A stretch of DNA of 38,005 bases, from contig JAHFED010000058.1 in NCBI GenBank assembly GCA_023248635.1, positions 1-38,005 on the forward strand, written 5' to 3'. A program made the position numbers and the translations under genes. Within the stretch, counting starts at the first letter, position 1; the number at the start of each line of letters is the position of its first letter. Of this stretch, positions 1 to 8,016 are shown piece by piece. This DNA is from Myxococcales bacterium (GTDB lineage: Bacteria; Myxococcota; UBA727; VGSZ01). The notes under the pieces were generated by a model, which did not search any database, was not told the origin of the DNA, and worked only from the letters and a program-made list of their open reading frames with translations.

Positions 1-102
1 GCCATTCAAGGAACGAAGGCCCGCTACCGCGGGGCGCGTAAGAACGAGCTGGACCTCAACCGCGCGGCAGCCGTCGCCAACCTGATGGCGGCTTCCCGTT
101 AG
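1..102 (+). CDS. Transposase, C-terminal fragment (cut by window edge)
   Basis: An open frame runs in from the left edge and stops at TAG 100-102, giving 33 residues. The segment ARYRGARKNELDLNRAAAVANL resembles the extreme C-terminus of DDE transposases of the IS1182/IS5-like groups, where a basic RYRGxRK stretch precedes a helix ending in AANL. Only the tail is visible, so the catalytic triad, element length and left inverted repeat cannot be assessed. No convincing terminal inverted repeat could be picked out in the 25 bases before the next gene. The family call rests on this short tail alone. Confidence 0.5.
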   Translation, partial: AIQGTKARYRGARKNELDLNRAAAVANLMAASR

Positions 103-127
103 CGGTTCGGCTCTCTAGCGTCGGCGC

Positions 128-712
128 ATGGACCGGCGGCCCCGCGACTACCTTGGCGCCCAACACGAGACGATCGGGTCCGACATTCTTGCCGTGCTCC
201 GGACCCTCAAGGAGCCAGAGGCCGTGCTCGGCGCCGTCGTCGCCGCCCGCGTGGCCAGCGTCGATCCGGCGGGCTGGTATCCGATCGCGCAGTTCCTCGA
301 GCTGATGGAGGTGCTCGATGGCCGCGTGGGCGAGCGCGGATTGATGAGCATGGGCCGCACGCTGTTCAAACTGTCCCACGAGAGCCGTGCCAAGGAGGAG
401 GCGACCAGCGCCGCCGACATCATCTTCGGCATCGACGGCATGTATCACTTCGCCAACCGCGGCATCGACATCGGCGGCTGGAAGGTGGTCGGCTTTCAGC
501 CCGGACGTGCAGTGCTGGTGAAAAACACGCCCCATCATTGCGCCATGGAGCAAGGCATCCTCGACGAAGCACTGCGCTTGGTCGGCGCTCCGAGCCGCAT
601 CAGTCAGAGCGAGTGCTTTCGCAAGGGCGCTGAGCTGTGTCGCTTCAACGTGCACTCGAGGATCACCGACCATCGCTGGCACGGCGGGCGGCCGAGCATC
701 CCTCTTCCCTGA
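128..712 (+). CDS. V4R/heme-NO-binding-like small sensor protein
   Basis: The product has 194 residues, no signal peptide and no membrane segment, so it is probably cytoplasmic. The C-terminal part reads ...GVGAPSRISQSECFRKGAELCRFNV-like, matching the end of V4R (4-vinyl reductase) and related ligand-binding domains, where a cysteine is followed by xxKG and then CxF. The middle (GWYPIAQFLELMEVLDG, then GIDGMYHFANRGIDIGGWKV) fits the helical front half of such domains in myxobacterial-type proteins. The ligand is unknown. The start is the first ATG after the transposase stop, and no clear Shine-Dalgarno sequence precedes it, so the start is uncertain. The gene ends against the convergent PHP gene with no gap. 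Family assignment is by motif only. Confidence 0.55.
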   Translation: MDRRPRDYLGAQHETIGSDILAVLRTLKEPEAVLGAVVAARVASVDPAGWYPIAQFLELMEVLDGRVGERGLMSMGRTLFKLSHESRAKEEATSAADIIFGIDGMYHFANRGIDIGGWKVVGFQPGRAVLVKNTPHHCAMEQGILDEALRLVGAPSRISQSECFRKGAELCRFNVHSRITDHRWHGGRPSIPLP

Positions 713-2104
713 TCACTGCACATAGAAGGGGTTCGCGTAGATCCAGACGTAGTCGTGGCCCTCGTCGGCGCGCTCGTCGAGGATGCGAAAGTCTTCGTCG
801 CCCAGGTCCTGGCGCAGGTGCAGGGGGAGCATGCGCACCTCGACCCGCCAGGCGCCGGCGACGTCGGCGACGACGTCGAGATCGCTTTCGCCTTGGGCTA
901 CTTCGGTGAAGCCAGCGGCGGAATCTTCGGCGCGCAGCAGGCGCAGCACCACGCGGGGAGGCTCGCGCTGGGGATCGAGATCGCGCACCGTGGGCATGCG
1001 CGCGTGGATCGTGCTGCCCACCGGCACGTCGTCGCCGATCTCGAAGACGTCGCCGCCGCTGGTGGCCGTCGCGTCGAAGCCGACCGGGTAACCCAGCATC
1101 TCGAAGGCACCCCAGGCCCGGCCGTGGGCCAGTGCTTCTTTGAGGTCAGCATCGTCGATGGCACTGGGGTCGTCGGCCTTGACGAGCAGGTGGTTGGAAA
1201 AGGCGATCATCATGCGGCGGTAGGAATCGGCGCGCTCCCCATCGGCGAGCACCGTCCTGAAGGTGTTGCGGTGGCAGTCGGTGCCCATCGTCGACACGAT
1301 CCTCTTGCCCGAGGCCAGCACCTTGCCCCAGCGCTCGAGGTAGCGGCTGTCCTCGCTCCACAGGGTGAGCACCATCAGATCGGGATGGGGGAGGCCGGGG
1401 TCGTCGTCGACGGCGCGCAACACCAGGTCGAGGGCGAACACCGAGCCGAGCAGCATGTTGGCGTGCAGGTTGTACATTTCGAAGCCGTCCACGGGCAGCA
1501 CCCGCAGCTGCTCCGGCGTGTAGTCCTCGGGGTGCGCCAGCAAGACGACGGCGCCGGCCTCGTGCAGGGCTGCGGCCGCTTCGATCCCCCGGGCGGCTTC
1601 GACGTCGCCGTAGAGGCTGCGATCTTCGAGGTGGCGCTCGAGGCCCACGGGCATGAGACCGTGCTCGGTGCCGGCCATGATCAAGACGTCGTGGCCGTCG
1701 TCGCAGGTGATGCGGTTGGCGGTGGGTCCGCCGCCGCGATCGACCAGGACGTCGCCCAGCGCAGGCTCGAACAAGAGCGTCTCGGGGAACTCGGTGGTGT
1801 CGAAGCTCTCGCTGTGATCGGTGAGGAAGACGAAGTCGTGCTGCGATTGGCACAGCCCGCGGCGGAAATCGTCGGCGCACACGGCATCGCGGACCCCGTT
1901 TTCGCCGACGGGAGCGCCGTCGCAGGCGTCGTGGGAATAGACCGAGTGAGCGTGCACCAGCCCGCGGACGTCGACGAGACCGCGATCCACGGCTCCTTGC
2001 GCGGGGTAGAGCACGCCGGGGCTCCAAACCGGGGCGGGTGGGGGGGTGGGGGGAGCCGCGCAGGCGGCGGCAACGACGGTGCAGACGGCAAGGGCGGAGC
2101 GCAT
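713..2104 (-). CDS. PHP-domain metal-dependent phosphoesterase, probable lipoprotein
   Basis: The 463-residue product opens with a short hydrophobic signal ending in VAAAC (Cys15), a weak lipobox, so it is probably exported and possibly lipid-anchored. Metal-ligand motifs of the PHP fold follow in order: HAHSVYSHD (His51, His53, His58, Asp59), FLTDHSES, the AGTEHG segment and LAHPED, with DCHR late in the domain. This set is typical of PHP/CehA-type hydrolases acting on phosphoesters or related substrates. The true substrate cannot be read from sequence. The C-terminal roughly 120 residues look like a beta-rich accessory domain. The open frame extends far upstream, but the signal peptide fixes the start at 2104. 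The gene is divergent from the cyclic-nucleotide phosphodiesterase gene, with a hairpin-repeat cluster between them. Confidence 0.75.
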   Translation of the reverse strand: MRSALAVCTVVAAACAAPPTPPPAPVWSPGVLYPAQGAVDRGLVDVRGLVHAHSVYSHDACDGAPVGENGVRDAVCADDFRRGLCQSQHDFVFLTDHSESFDTTEFPETLLFEPALGDVLVDRGGGPTANRITCDDGHDVLIMAGTEHGLMPVGLERHLEDRSLYGDVEAARGIEAAAALHEAGAVVLLAHPEDYTPEQLRVLPVDGFEMYNLHANMLLGSVFALDLVLRAVDDDPGLPHPDLMVLTLWSEDSRYLERWGKVLASGKRIVSTMGTDCHRNTFRTVLADGERADSYRRMMIAFSNHLLVKADDPSAIDDADLKEALAHGRAWGAFEMLGYPVGFDATATSGGDVFEIGDDVPVGSTIHARMPTVRDLDPQREPPRVVLRLLRAEDSAAGFTEVAQGESDLDVVADVAGAWRVEVRMLPLHLRQDLGDEDFRILDERADEGHDYVWIYANPFYVQ

Positions 2105-2177
2105 CCCGGCATCGTGCTGCGCTCGGAGGACTGGCACAATCGGGTTTGCGCCGTACCAACGGCTCAAACCATCGGCA

Positions 2178-2282
2178 CTTTGCGCCGTGCCAACGGCGCA
2201 AAGCAGGAAGCCCTTTGCGCCGTCGGCGCAAAGCAGGAAGCCCTTTGCGCCGTGCCAACGGCGCCGTGCCAACGGCGCAAAG
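2178..2282. repeat. Cluster of three related hairpins (CTTTGCGCCGT palindromes)
   Basis: Three inverted repeats share the same arm. Hairpin 1: CTTTGCGCCGT 2178-2188 pairs with ACGGCGCAAAG 2193-2203 around loop GCCA. Hairpin 2: 2213-2222 pairs with 2224-2233. Hairpin 3: 2243-2253 pairs with 2272-2282, and its longer loop itself repeats GCCAACGGC. The units are separated by AGCAGGAAGCCC-like linkers, so the array is also a direct repeat of about 30-35 bases. It lies between two divergent gene starts, just upstream of the phosphodiesterase signal peptide. It could be a REP-like array, a regulatory target or an RNA structure in the phosphodiesterase leader. Confidence 0.85.
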
Positions 2283-2299
2283 CAGGAAGCACTTTTTTC

Positions 2300-3253
2300 A
2301 TGCTGCTCGCGTTCTTGTCCCTCTCTTTGCTCGCCGCCGAGCCCACGCCCGCAGCGGCGGCCCCCCGAGGCTTCGACGTCGTCGCCCTGGGGGTGCAGGG
2401 GGGGCTCGCGCAAGGCGACCTCAGCTCTTTCCTGCTCGCCCGCCGCGGACAGCCGGCCTACCTGGCCGTCGACGCCGGCAGCGTGTTGACGGGATTGGGG
2501 CGGTCGGGCGGCCCGCCGGGCCCGGTCTTGCGCGACCAGATTCGCGGCTGGGCCCTCACCGACCCCCACCTCGATCACGTCGAAGGCCTGGCCAGCGCCG
2601 TCGTCGACGACGTCGGCACCAAGCCCGTGTTTGGCTTGCCTTCCACCATCGACGCGCTGCGTGATCATCTGTTCAACGGCGTGTTGTGGGCGAACTTCGG
2701 CAACGAAGGCAAAGACCCGCTTCGACGCCTGCGCTACGAACGCATGGCCCCCGCGCGGCCCGTCCACGTCGACGACGTTGGCGTCACTCTCGAGGCTTTG
2801 CCCCTTTCTCACGGAGGCACGACGTCGACGGCCTTTTTGATCAGCGACGGCGACGCTGTGGTGGCCTTCTTGGGAGACACGGGGCCCGACCTCGTCGAAG
2901 GCGGCTCCCGGCTCGGTGCTTTGTGGGAACGCCTCGCGCCTTTGGTCCGCGGTCGCAAGTTGCGCGCGATCTTCGTCGAGTGCAGCTACGACAACGCGCG
3001 ACCCGATGCGCTGCTCCTTGGACACCTCACGCCCCGCCACCTGCTCGTGGAGCTCGGCGCTCTGGCAGCGTTGGTGAGCCCCCAAGCGCCCTCGAAGGCC
3101 CTGCAGAACGTCGTCGTCGTCGTCTCGCACATCGTGCCCACCCTCGATGGCGGGCGCAGCGCGCGCGACCTCGTCACGTCGGAGCTGGAGGCGGGCAACA
3201 AGCTGGGCGTGCGCTTCCTCTTTCCCGCCCAGGGCGAGCGCTTCGCCCTCTGA
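2300..3253 (+). CDS. Secreted class-II cyclic-nucleotide phosphodiesterase
   Basis: The product has 317 residues. A signal peptide (MLLAFLSLSLLAAE..., cleavage likely near residues 20-22) implies a periplasmic enzyme, as for bacterial relatives of yeast PDE1 (PDEase_II, a metallo-beta-lactamase-fold family hydrolysing cAMP or cGMP). The family signature HxHLDHxxG appears as D88-P-H90-L-D92-H93-V-E-G, so the first metal-binding His is Asp. Downstream, LSHGGTTSTAFLI, VAFLGDTGPD and FVECSYDNARPD match the remaining metal and core motifs. AGGAAG at 2284-2289, about 10 bases before the ATG, is a plausible ribosome site and is part of the hairpin array linker. The upstream open frame is antisense to the PHP gene and is not counted as coding. 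Confidence 0.82.
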   Translation: MLLAFLSLSLLAAEPTPAAAAPRGFDVVALGVQGGLAQGDLSSFLLARRGQPAYLAVDAGSVLTGLGRSGGPPGPVLRDQIRGWALTDPHLDHVEGLASAVVDDVGTKPVFGLPSTIDALRDHLFNGVLWANFGNEGKDPLRRLRYERMAPARPVHVDDVGVTLEALPLSHGGTTSTAFLISDGDAVVAFLGDTGPDLVEGGSRLGALWERLAPLVRGRKLRAIFVECSYDNARPDALLLGHLTPRHLLVELGALAALVSPQAPSKALQNVVVVVSHIVPTLDGGRSARDLVTSELEAGNKLGVRFLFPAQGERFAL

Positions 3254-3568
3254 GCCCGATCTCGCTGAACTTCGACCGCGGAGCGGTCTCGTCCATCTCC
3301 CTCGGGGATGCTCTTCTGGGAGGTCTGGTGCAGACCTCCCCCCCACGCCGGCGGAGCCGGACGCGGGGCCCCCCACCAACTCCGCGTTCCGCGGGCGCCC
3401 TTCACGCGCATCATCCCGCGTCTTTCCCATCTCGGAACGCGGTCGAACATCAAGCGGACGCGGGATGAGCCCCCGCAAGAACTTACGCAGCCCTGACAAA
3501 CGGATCAGGTCTTTTGGTTGTCTGATCGTTTGCAGCACGAGCCGCTGCACAGACCACCAGGAGACACC
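3254..3568. other. Non-coding gap with several perfect inverted repeats
   Basis: No credible gene is seen in this 315-base gap. It holds GACCGC 3274-3279 pairing with GCGGTC 3283-3288. A perfect 10-bp stem, GGGAGGTCTG 3318-3327 with CAGACCTCCC 3331-3340, is followed by CCGGC 3348-3352 pairing with GCCGG 3356-3360. TCATCCCGCGTC 3411-3422 pairs with GACGCGGGATGA 3457-3468. An imperfect AAACGGATCAG 3498-3508 / CTGATCGTTT 3522-3531 lies just upstream of the vWA gene. The 3311-3385 block is related to 30880-30960. Some hairpins may end the phosphodiesterase transcript, but no T-tract follows them. Confidence 0.7.
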
Positions 3569-4996
3569 ATGAAACCACTGCTGCCTTTCGCCTTCCTCGG
3601 AACCGTTGGCGTCGCTGGCGTCGTTGCTGGCACCACGCCTCTCGCCGGCATCGGCTTGCCCGTGGCGCCACACGCGGCGTCGTCGCTGTCGAAGGAGCTT
3701 GGACCGGTGAAGGTCGAGGCCTCGCTCGAGCGCACGCACCTGCACGCACACCAGAGTGGCGACACCTACGCCCGGGTGGCGCTGACCGGCATCGCCGACG
3801 CCTTGCAGCAGAAGGCCCGGGTCCCGGTCTCGCTGACCCTGGTCATCGATCGCTCGGGCTCCATGGGCGGCGAACGAAAGATGGAAGCCGCCAACGAAGC
3901 TGCTTGCAAGGCGCTGCAAGAGCTCGCTGCCGGCGATCGCTTCGCGGTCGTCGCCTTCGACAACGGCGCCGAGGTCTTGCAGAGCAGCAGAATCGTCGAC
4001 GACGGAGGCACGTCGTCGGCGTGCAGCAGCATCAAGAGCCTGAGCGCGCGCGGCGGCACCGACATGAACAGCGGGCTGCGCATCGGCGGGCTCGAGGCCC
4101 AGAAGATCCAGGGCAACGGCCGCGTGAACCGGCTGCTGCTCCTATCGGACGGGCAGCCCGACAGCGAAGCGGGTCTGGCCGCGCAGGCCAAGGCCCTGGC
4201 GCAGGCCGGCGTGACGACGACGACCATTGGTCTGGGCACCGACTACAACGAAGACCTCATGGCTCGCATCTCGGATCAGGGGCTCGGCAATTCCTACTTC
4301 GTCGAGAGCCGCCCCGACGTCGGCGGCGGCAGCGCTCAGCTGGCCACCATCTTTCAGACCGAGCTCAAGAGCATGGCCGAGGTCGTCGCCAAAAACGCGG
4401 TGATCACCTTGAATCCCAAGAACGGCCTCGTCATCGAAGACGTCACCGGCTTCGCCTTCGACAAGAGCGGCACCAAGTTCATGATCCCCGTCGGCGACGT
4501 CTACGGCGGCCGCACCACCGATGTGCTCATCAAGGTGCGCCATGGGGATCAGCAAGAGGGCGTGATCGACCTGCTCGATGTCGACGTCAGCTTCTTGGCG
4601 GCCAAGGACGACCAGAGCTTCGCGAGCACCCTCGCCGTCAACGCCACCTTCACCAAGGACGACGTGGCCATCGCGACGTCGACGGTGGCGGACGTCGCGG
4701 TCAAGGCCACGGAATGGCAGACCGCGACGGCCATGGTCGAGGCCAACGAGGCCTTCAACCGGGGCGACTTCAAGGGCGGCGACCAGATCCTCAACGAGCA
4801 GAAGGCGCGGGTGCAGTCGGCGGCCCAGGAGTTCAAGTCCGAGCAGCTCAACACCTTGTTCGGCAGCGTCGACAGCTACCAGGTCGGCAACGCTCAGGGC
4901 GGCATGGGTGCCCGAGCGAGCATGAACAAGAAGGCCAAAGCCCTCTCCCGCGACGTCGGCCGCAGCACCGGCACCTACAGCAAGACCGCGCACTGA
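3569..4996 (+). CDS. Secreted von Willebrand factor A domain protein (YfbK-like)
   Basis: The product has 475 residues with an N-terminal hydrophobic export signal (MKPLLPFAFLGTVGVAGVVAG). A vWA domain follows at about residues 85-265. The MIDAS metal site is visible as D94-R-S96-G-S98, then GGTDM and LLSDGQPD. The C-terminal half is beta-rich and ends in a helical stretch with NRGDFKGGDQILNEQKARVQ, as in YfbK-like exported vWA proteins. These bind protein partners through the metal site, and the partner here is unknown. The start is well supported by AGGAG 3559-3563, five bases before the ATG. No neighbouring gene on the same strand overlaps it, and 133 bases separate it from the response regulator. 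Confidence 0.85.
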   Translation: MKPLLPFAFLGTVGVAGVVAGTTPLAGIGLPVAPHAASSLSKELGPVKVEASLERTHLHAHQSGDTYARVALTGIADALQQKARVPVSLTLVIDRSGSMGGERKMEAANEAACKALQELAAGDRFAVVAFDNGAEVLQSSRIVDDGGTSSACSSIKSLSARGGTDMNSGLRIGGLEAQKIQGNGRVNRLLLLSDGQPDSEAGLAAQAKALAQAGVTTTTIGLGTDYNEDLMARISDQGLGNSYFVESRPDVGGGSAQLATIFQTELKSMAEVVAKNAVITLNPKNGLVIEDVTGFAFDKSGTKFMIPVGDVYGGRTTDVLIKVRHGDQQEGVIDLLDVDVSFLAAKDDQSFASTLAVNATFTKDDVAIATSTVADVAVKATEWQTATAMVEANEAFNRGDFKGGDQILNEQKARVQSAAQEFKSEQLNTLFGSVDSYQVGNAQGGMGARASMNKKAKALSRDVGRSTGTYSKTAH

Positions 4997-5129
4997 GAAC
5001 GCGGTGCACCGATCGGCCGATGCCAGTCCATTGGTCGCTTCGGGTCGCTGCTTGGTGACGCGGAGGCGGGCATGTTGTCGTCGTGGACGGGGCTCGGCCT
5101 CCTGCTTCTTCTGCCTCGAAAGACACGCC

Positions 5130-5867
5130 ATGATGCCCGACGTGAGCGAAACCAAACCCCGTTTGCTGCTGGTCGAAGACGAAGCTCCCATTCGGGAAGG
5201 GCTGGTGGAGCTCTTCATTTCGCAGGGCTTCGACGTCGACGCCGTCGGCGATGGCCTGCAGGCGGTGGAGCGCGCGGCCGACGGGGGCTTCGACGCGGTG
5301 CTGCTCGACATCATGTTGCCCGGCATGGACGGCCTCTCGGTGCTCACTCATCTACGGACGCGCAGCGACTTCGTGCCCGTGCTGCTGTTGACCGCCAAGG
5401 GCGCGGAAGAAGATATTGTGAAAGGTCTGGAGAATGGCGCCGATGACTACGTCACGAAGCCCTTTGGCATCCACGAGCTGGTGGCGCGGGTGCGGGGGCT
5501 GCTGCGTCGACGGATCATCAGCGCCTCCGAGCCCCAGCGACGCGTGACCATCGACGACGGCGCCGTATTTGATGTGGATCAGCTCACCGTTTCTCGTGGC
5601 GCTGAAATCATCAAGCTGACGGCCCGGGAGTGCTCGCTGCTGGGCTTTTTGTGCGGACGCGCCCACCGTCCAGTTCCGCGCGATGAGCTCTTGGTGAACG
5701 TGTGGGGCTATCGCGATGGCTCGATCCAGACCCGCACCGTCGACGTGCACGTCCAACAGCTCCGGGCCAAGTTGAAACGCGTCGGTGGCGCCAACTGGAT
5801 CGCCACCGTGCGGGGTCGGGGCTACCGCTTTGAAGGTCGGGTGTCGGCCAGCGAAGCGGGTGGCTGA
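5130..5867 (+). CDS. OmpR/PhoB-family response regulator
   Basis: The product has 245 residues in two domains. The receiver domain (about residues 8-125) has the acidic pocket VEDEAP, the phospho-acceptor Asp60 in LLDIMLPGMDG, and the KP pair in YVTKPFG. The winged-helix DNA-binding domain (about 145-235) ends in RTVDVHVQQLRAKL...IATVRGRGYRF, the OmpR-type recognition helix and wing. The two adjacent ATGs at 5130 and 5133 cannot be separated, and no strong ribosome site is visible. The stop overlaps the start of the histidine kinase gene in TGATG, so the pair is translationally coupled and almost certainly a cognate two-component system. Confidence 0.93.
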   Translation: MMPDVSETKPRLLLVEDEAPIREGLVELFISQGFDVDAVGDGLQAVERAADGGFDAVLLDIMLPGMDGLSVLTHLRTRSDFVPVLLLTAKGAEEDIVKGLENGADDYVTKPFGIHELVARVRGLLRRRIISASEPQRRVTIDDGAVFDVDQLTVSRGAEIIKLTARECSLLGFLCGRAHRPVPRDELLVNVWGYRDGSIQTRTVDVHVQQLRAKLKRVGGANWIATVRGRGYRFEGRVSASEAGG

Positions 5868-7978
5868 TGCGACGTCGACGGATCTGGTTGGCTGCCGTCT
5901 TTGTCACCGTCGCGGTCACGACGGTGATCGGCGTGGTGGCCACCCTCAACCGCCGCGCCGCCGAGGAGCGTGAGGCCCAGGCGGCCCTGGTGCGGGCAGC
6001 CGACCTCTTGCGCTCCCTCGTCGACGAGAGCCTCGAGGAGCTGCGCGCGCGCGAAGAGGCGCGACCCTTCGATCAATACAACGAGGTCTACCGGCCCGAA
6101 GGCGTCGTCGCTGCCTCGGATGCGCTGGCCCCCTCGCCCCTGTCCCGAGCGCCCGACGACAAACGCATCCTCGGCTGGTTTCAGGTGAACCCCGACGGCA
6201 GCACCACCCTGCCCCACGACAGCTCCCGGCCTCTGGCAGCCCAACGCGTGCGGGCCATCGTCGCCAGCGACGCCTTCGCCCCAGTGCGCGCCCTCGCCCA
6301 GCCTGCCGACGCGGACCCGCTCGCTCTTGCCTCCGCTGCACCGAAGCCTCCGACCAAAGCCCGCCGACCCGCGCCCGCGACGACGTCGAAGGCCACCGCC
6401 CCCCCTGCGACCGACCTGCCCGCGAGAGAAACGGTGCCGGCCCTGCCAGAGCAGAATGCAGCGGCGGCGGCGTCCAAGCAGCAGACCGTGCAGGAGCTCA
6501 ACTACGCGTCGTCGCAGGTTTACAAGCAGCTGCAGGACGCCGAGCCCGAGCCCCAAAAACGCGCGGCGCTCGCGGAGAACAAGAAGCTGCCCCAGATCGC
6601 GCGCAACGACGTCGACTGGTCGGAAAACGAGCTCGGCAACCTCAGCACCCGCGCGCAGAGATCATCCAAACGCAAGAAGGCGGAGAACGCCGACACCCGG
6701 GCCTCGCAGGGCATGAACGAACAGGCGAGCCAGGCCGCGACCACGCCGTCGACGAAGGTCTTGGCGGCACCGACCACCGAGGCCACGAACCTTGCACCAG
6801 CACGGCCTGCTGACCCTGGGCAAACACCCCCAAAGCCAAGAGCGCGGCCACCCGCCCTGCAAGGCGTGGTCGCCGCCGTCGACGTCGTCGCCGTCGACTA
6901 CACGCCCATGGTTTTTGACACCCTCGGCGGCGCGCGGGTGCTGCACCGCATCGTCTCCACGGGCGGCGGCCGCACGGTGCAGGGGGTGATCCTCGACGAG
7001 GACGCGCTGCAGAGCAGCTGGTTGCCCGGGCTCTTGTCACGCCGGGTGGGAGCGACCCTGAGTCCCCGCATCGTGGGTGCCGCGACCAGCACCTGCGCCT
7101 TTCGCGCTGCCGTGAGCGAAGCCCTCGATGATCTCGAGCTCTGCTTCGACGACGTCGACGGCGCCCCCTTTCCGGTGATCGAGCTTGTTCTGCTCGCCGG
7201 CCTTTTTTCCTTGGTGGCGGCCGCCCTCGTGGTGCTCGAACGCGCGGCGCAACAGGCGGACCACCTGACGCGGCAGAAATCCGCCTTCATCTCGGCCATC
7301 AGCCATGAGCTGCGCACCCCGTTGACGACGCTGCGCATGCACGCCGAGCTCTTGCGCGATGGCCTGGTGCCCGAGCCGAAAAAACAACACCGCTTTCACG
7401 ACGACATGGTGAAGGAGTCGGTGCGCTTGGGGCATCTGGTGGAGAACGTGCTCGAGGCCCAGCGGCTCGAAGAAGGCCGACGCCCCCTGCGCCTGGCCTT
7501 GCTCGACCTCGGCGAAGTCGTCGCCGACGTTGCCTCCTCGCAGCGAGCCCTGTGTGAGAGCCGGGGCTTCGTCGTCGCCTGCGCCCTCCCCGACGACGAC
7601 GTCGACCTCCGGGGCTCCTTCGATCGCCAAGCTGTGGAGCAGATCGTGGTGAACCTCGTCGAAAACGCCGTGAAATACGCGCGCGATGCTGGGGAGCGCA
7701 CGATCCACGTCGAAGTCGCCCCGCGGGAGCAGGGAAAGGTCGTCGTCGTCGTCGTTGCCGATCATGGCCCGGGCATCCCCGAGGCCGAGTGGGAACGCGT
7801 GTTTCAGCGCTTTCATCGGGTGCAGCGGGCCGGGGAAGATCACATCGCCGGCACCGGTCTCGGCCTGGCTTTGGTGCGCGAGCTCGCCCGGGCCCACGGC
7901 GGCGACGCCCGCGTCGTCGATCGCGCGGGCTGGGGCTGTGCCGTCGAGGTGACCTTCCCGCTTCGAGTTGACGGCTGA
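5867..7978 (+). CDS. Membrane sensor histidine kinase with long low-complexity periplasmic region
   Basis: The product has 703 residues. TM1 is at about 6-27 and TM2 at about 436-459. Between them lies a roughly 400-residue extracytoplasmic region, whose centre (about 165-340) is Ala/Pro/Thr/Lys-rich and probably disordered. The kinase core follows: H-box SAISHELRTPLTTL with His480, N-box VVNLVENAVKYA, G1 DHGPGIPE, F-box region and G2 GTGLGLALV. All catalytic motifs are intact. No HAMP or PAS domain is evident. TM2 is followed almost directly by the HisKA helix (QADHLTRQKSAF). The gene is coupled to the regulator gene, and the transporter gene begins 38 bases downstream, so transporter control by this pair is a reasonable inference. 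Confidence 0.92.
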   Translation: MRRRRIWLAAVFVTVAVTTVIGVVATLNRRAAEEREAQAALVRAADLLRSLVDESLEELRAREEARPFDQYNEVYRPEGVVAASDALAPSPLSRAPDDKRILGWFQVNPDGSTTLPHDSSRPLAAQRVRAIVASDAFAPVRALAQPADADPLALASAAPKPPTKARRPAPATTSKATAPPATDLPARETVPALPEQNAAAAASKQQTVQELNYASSQVYKQLQDAEPEPQKRAALAENKKLPQIARNDVDWSENELGNLSTRAQRSSKRKKAENADTRASQGMNEQASQAATTPSTKVLAAPTTEATNLAPARPADPGQTPPKPRARPPALQGVVAAVDVVAVDYTPMVFDTLGGARVLHRIVSTGGGRTVQGVILDEDALQSSWLPGLLSRRVGATLSPRIVGAATSTCAFRAAVSEALDDLELCFDDVDGAPFPVIELVLLAGLFSLVAAALVVLERAAQQADHLTRQKSAFISAISHELRTPLTTLRMHAELLRDGLVPEPKKQHRFHDDMVKESVRLGHLVENVLEAQRLEEGRRPLRLALLDLGEVVADVASSQRALCESRGFVVACALPDDDVDLRGSFDRQAVEQIVVNLVENAVKYARDAGERTIHVEVAPREQGKVVVVVVADHGPGIPEAEWERVFQRFHRVQRAGEDHIAGTGLGLALVRELARAHGGDARVVDRAGWGCAVEVTFPLRVDG

Positions 7979-8016
7979 GCCGTTGAAGTGACCCCCGCGT
8001 TGGGTCAGCAGGGAGC

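Noticed and set aside
2134-2153. Sigma-54-like TGGCAC...TTTGC upstream of the phosphodiesterase
   Set aside because: The spacing between the two boxes is too long for the -24/-12 consensus.
713-3919. 1068-codon open frame on the minus strand covering the phosphodiesterase region
   Set aside because: Only its C-terminal part from 2104 carries the PHP domain and signal peptide. The upstream part is the low-complexity complement of the phosphodiesterase and vWA genes.
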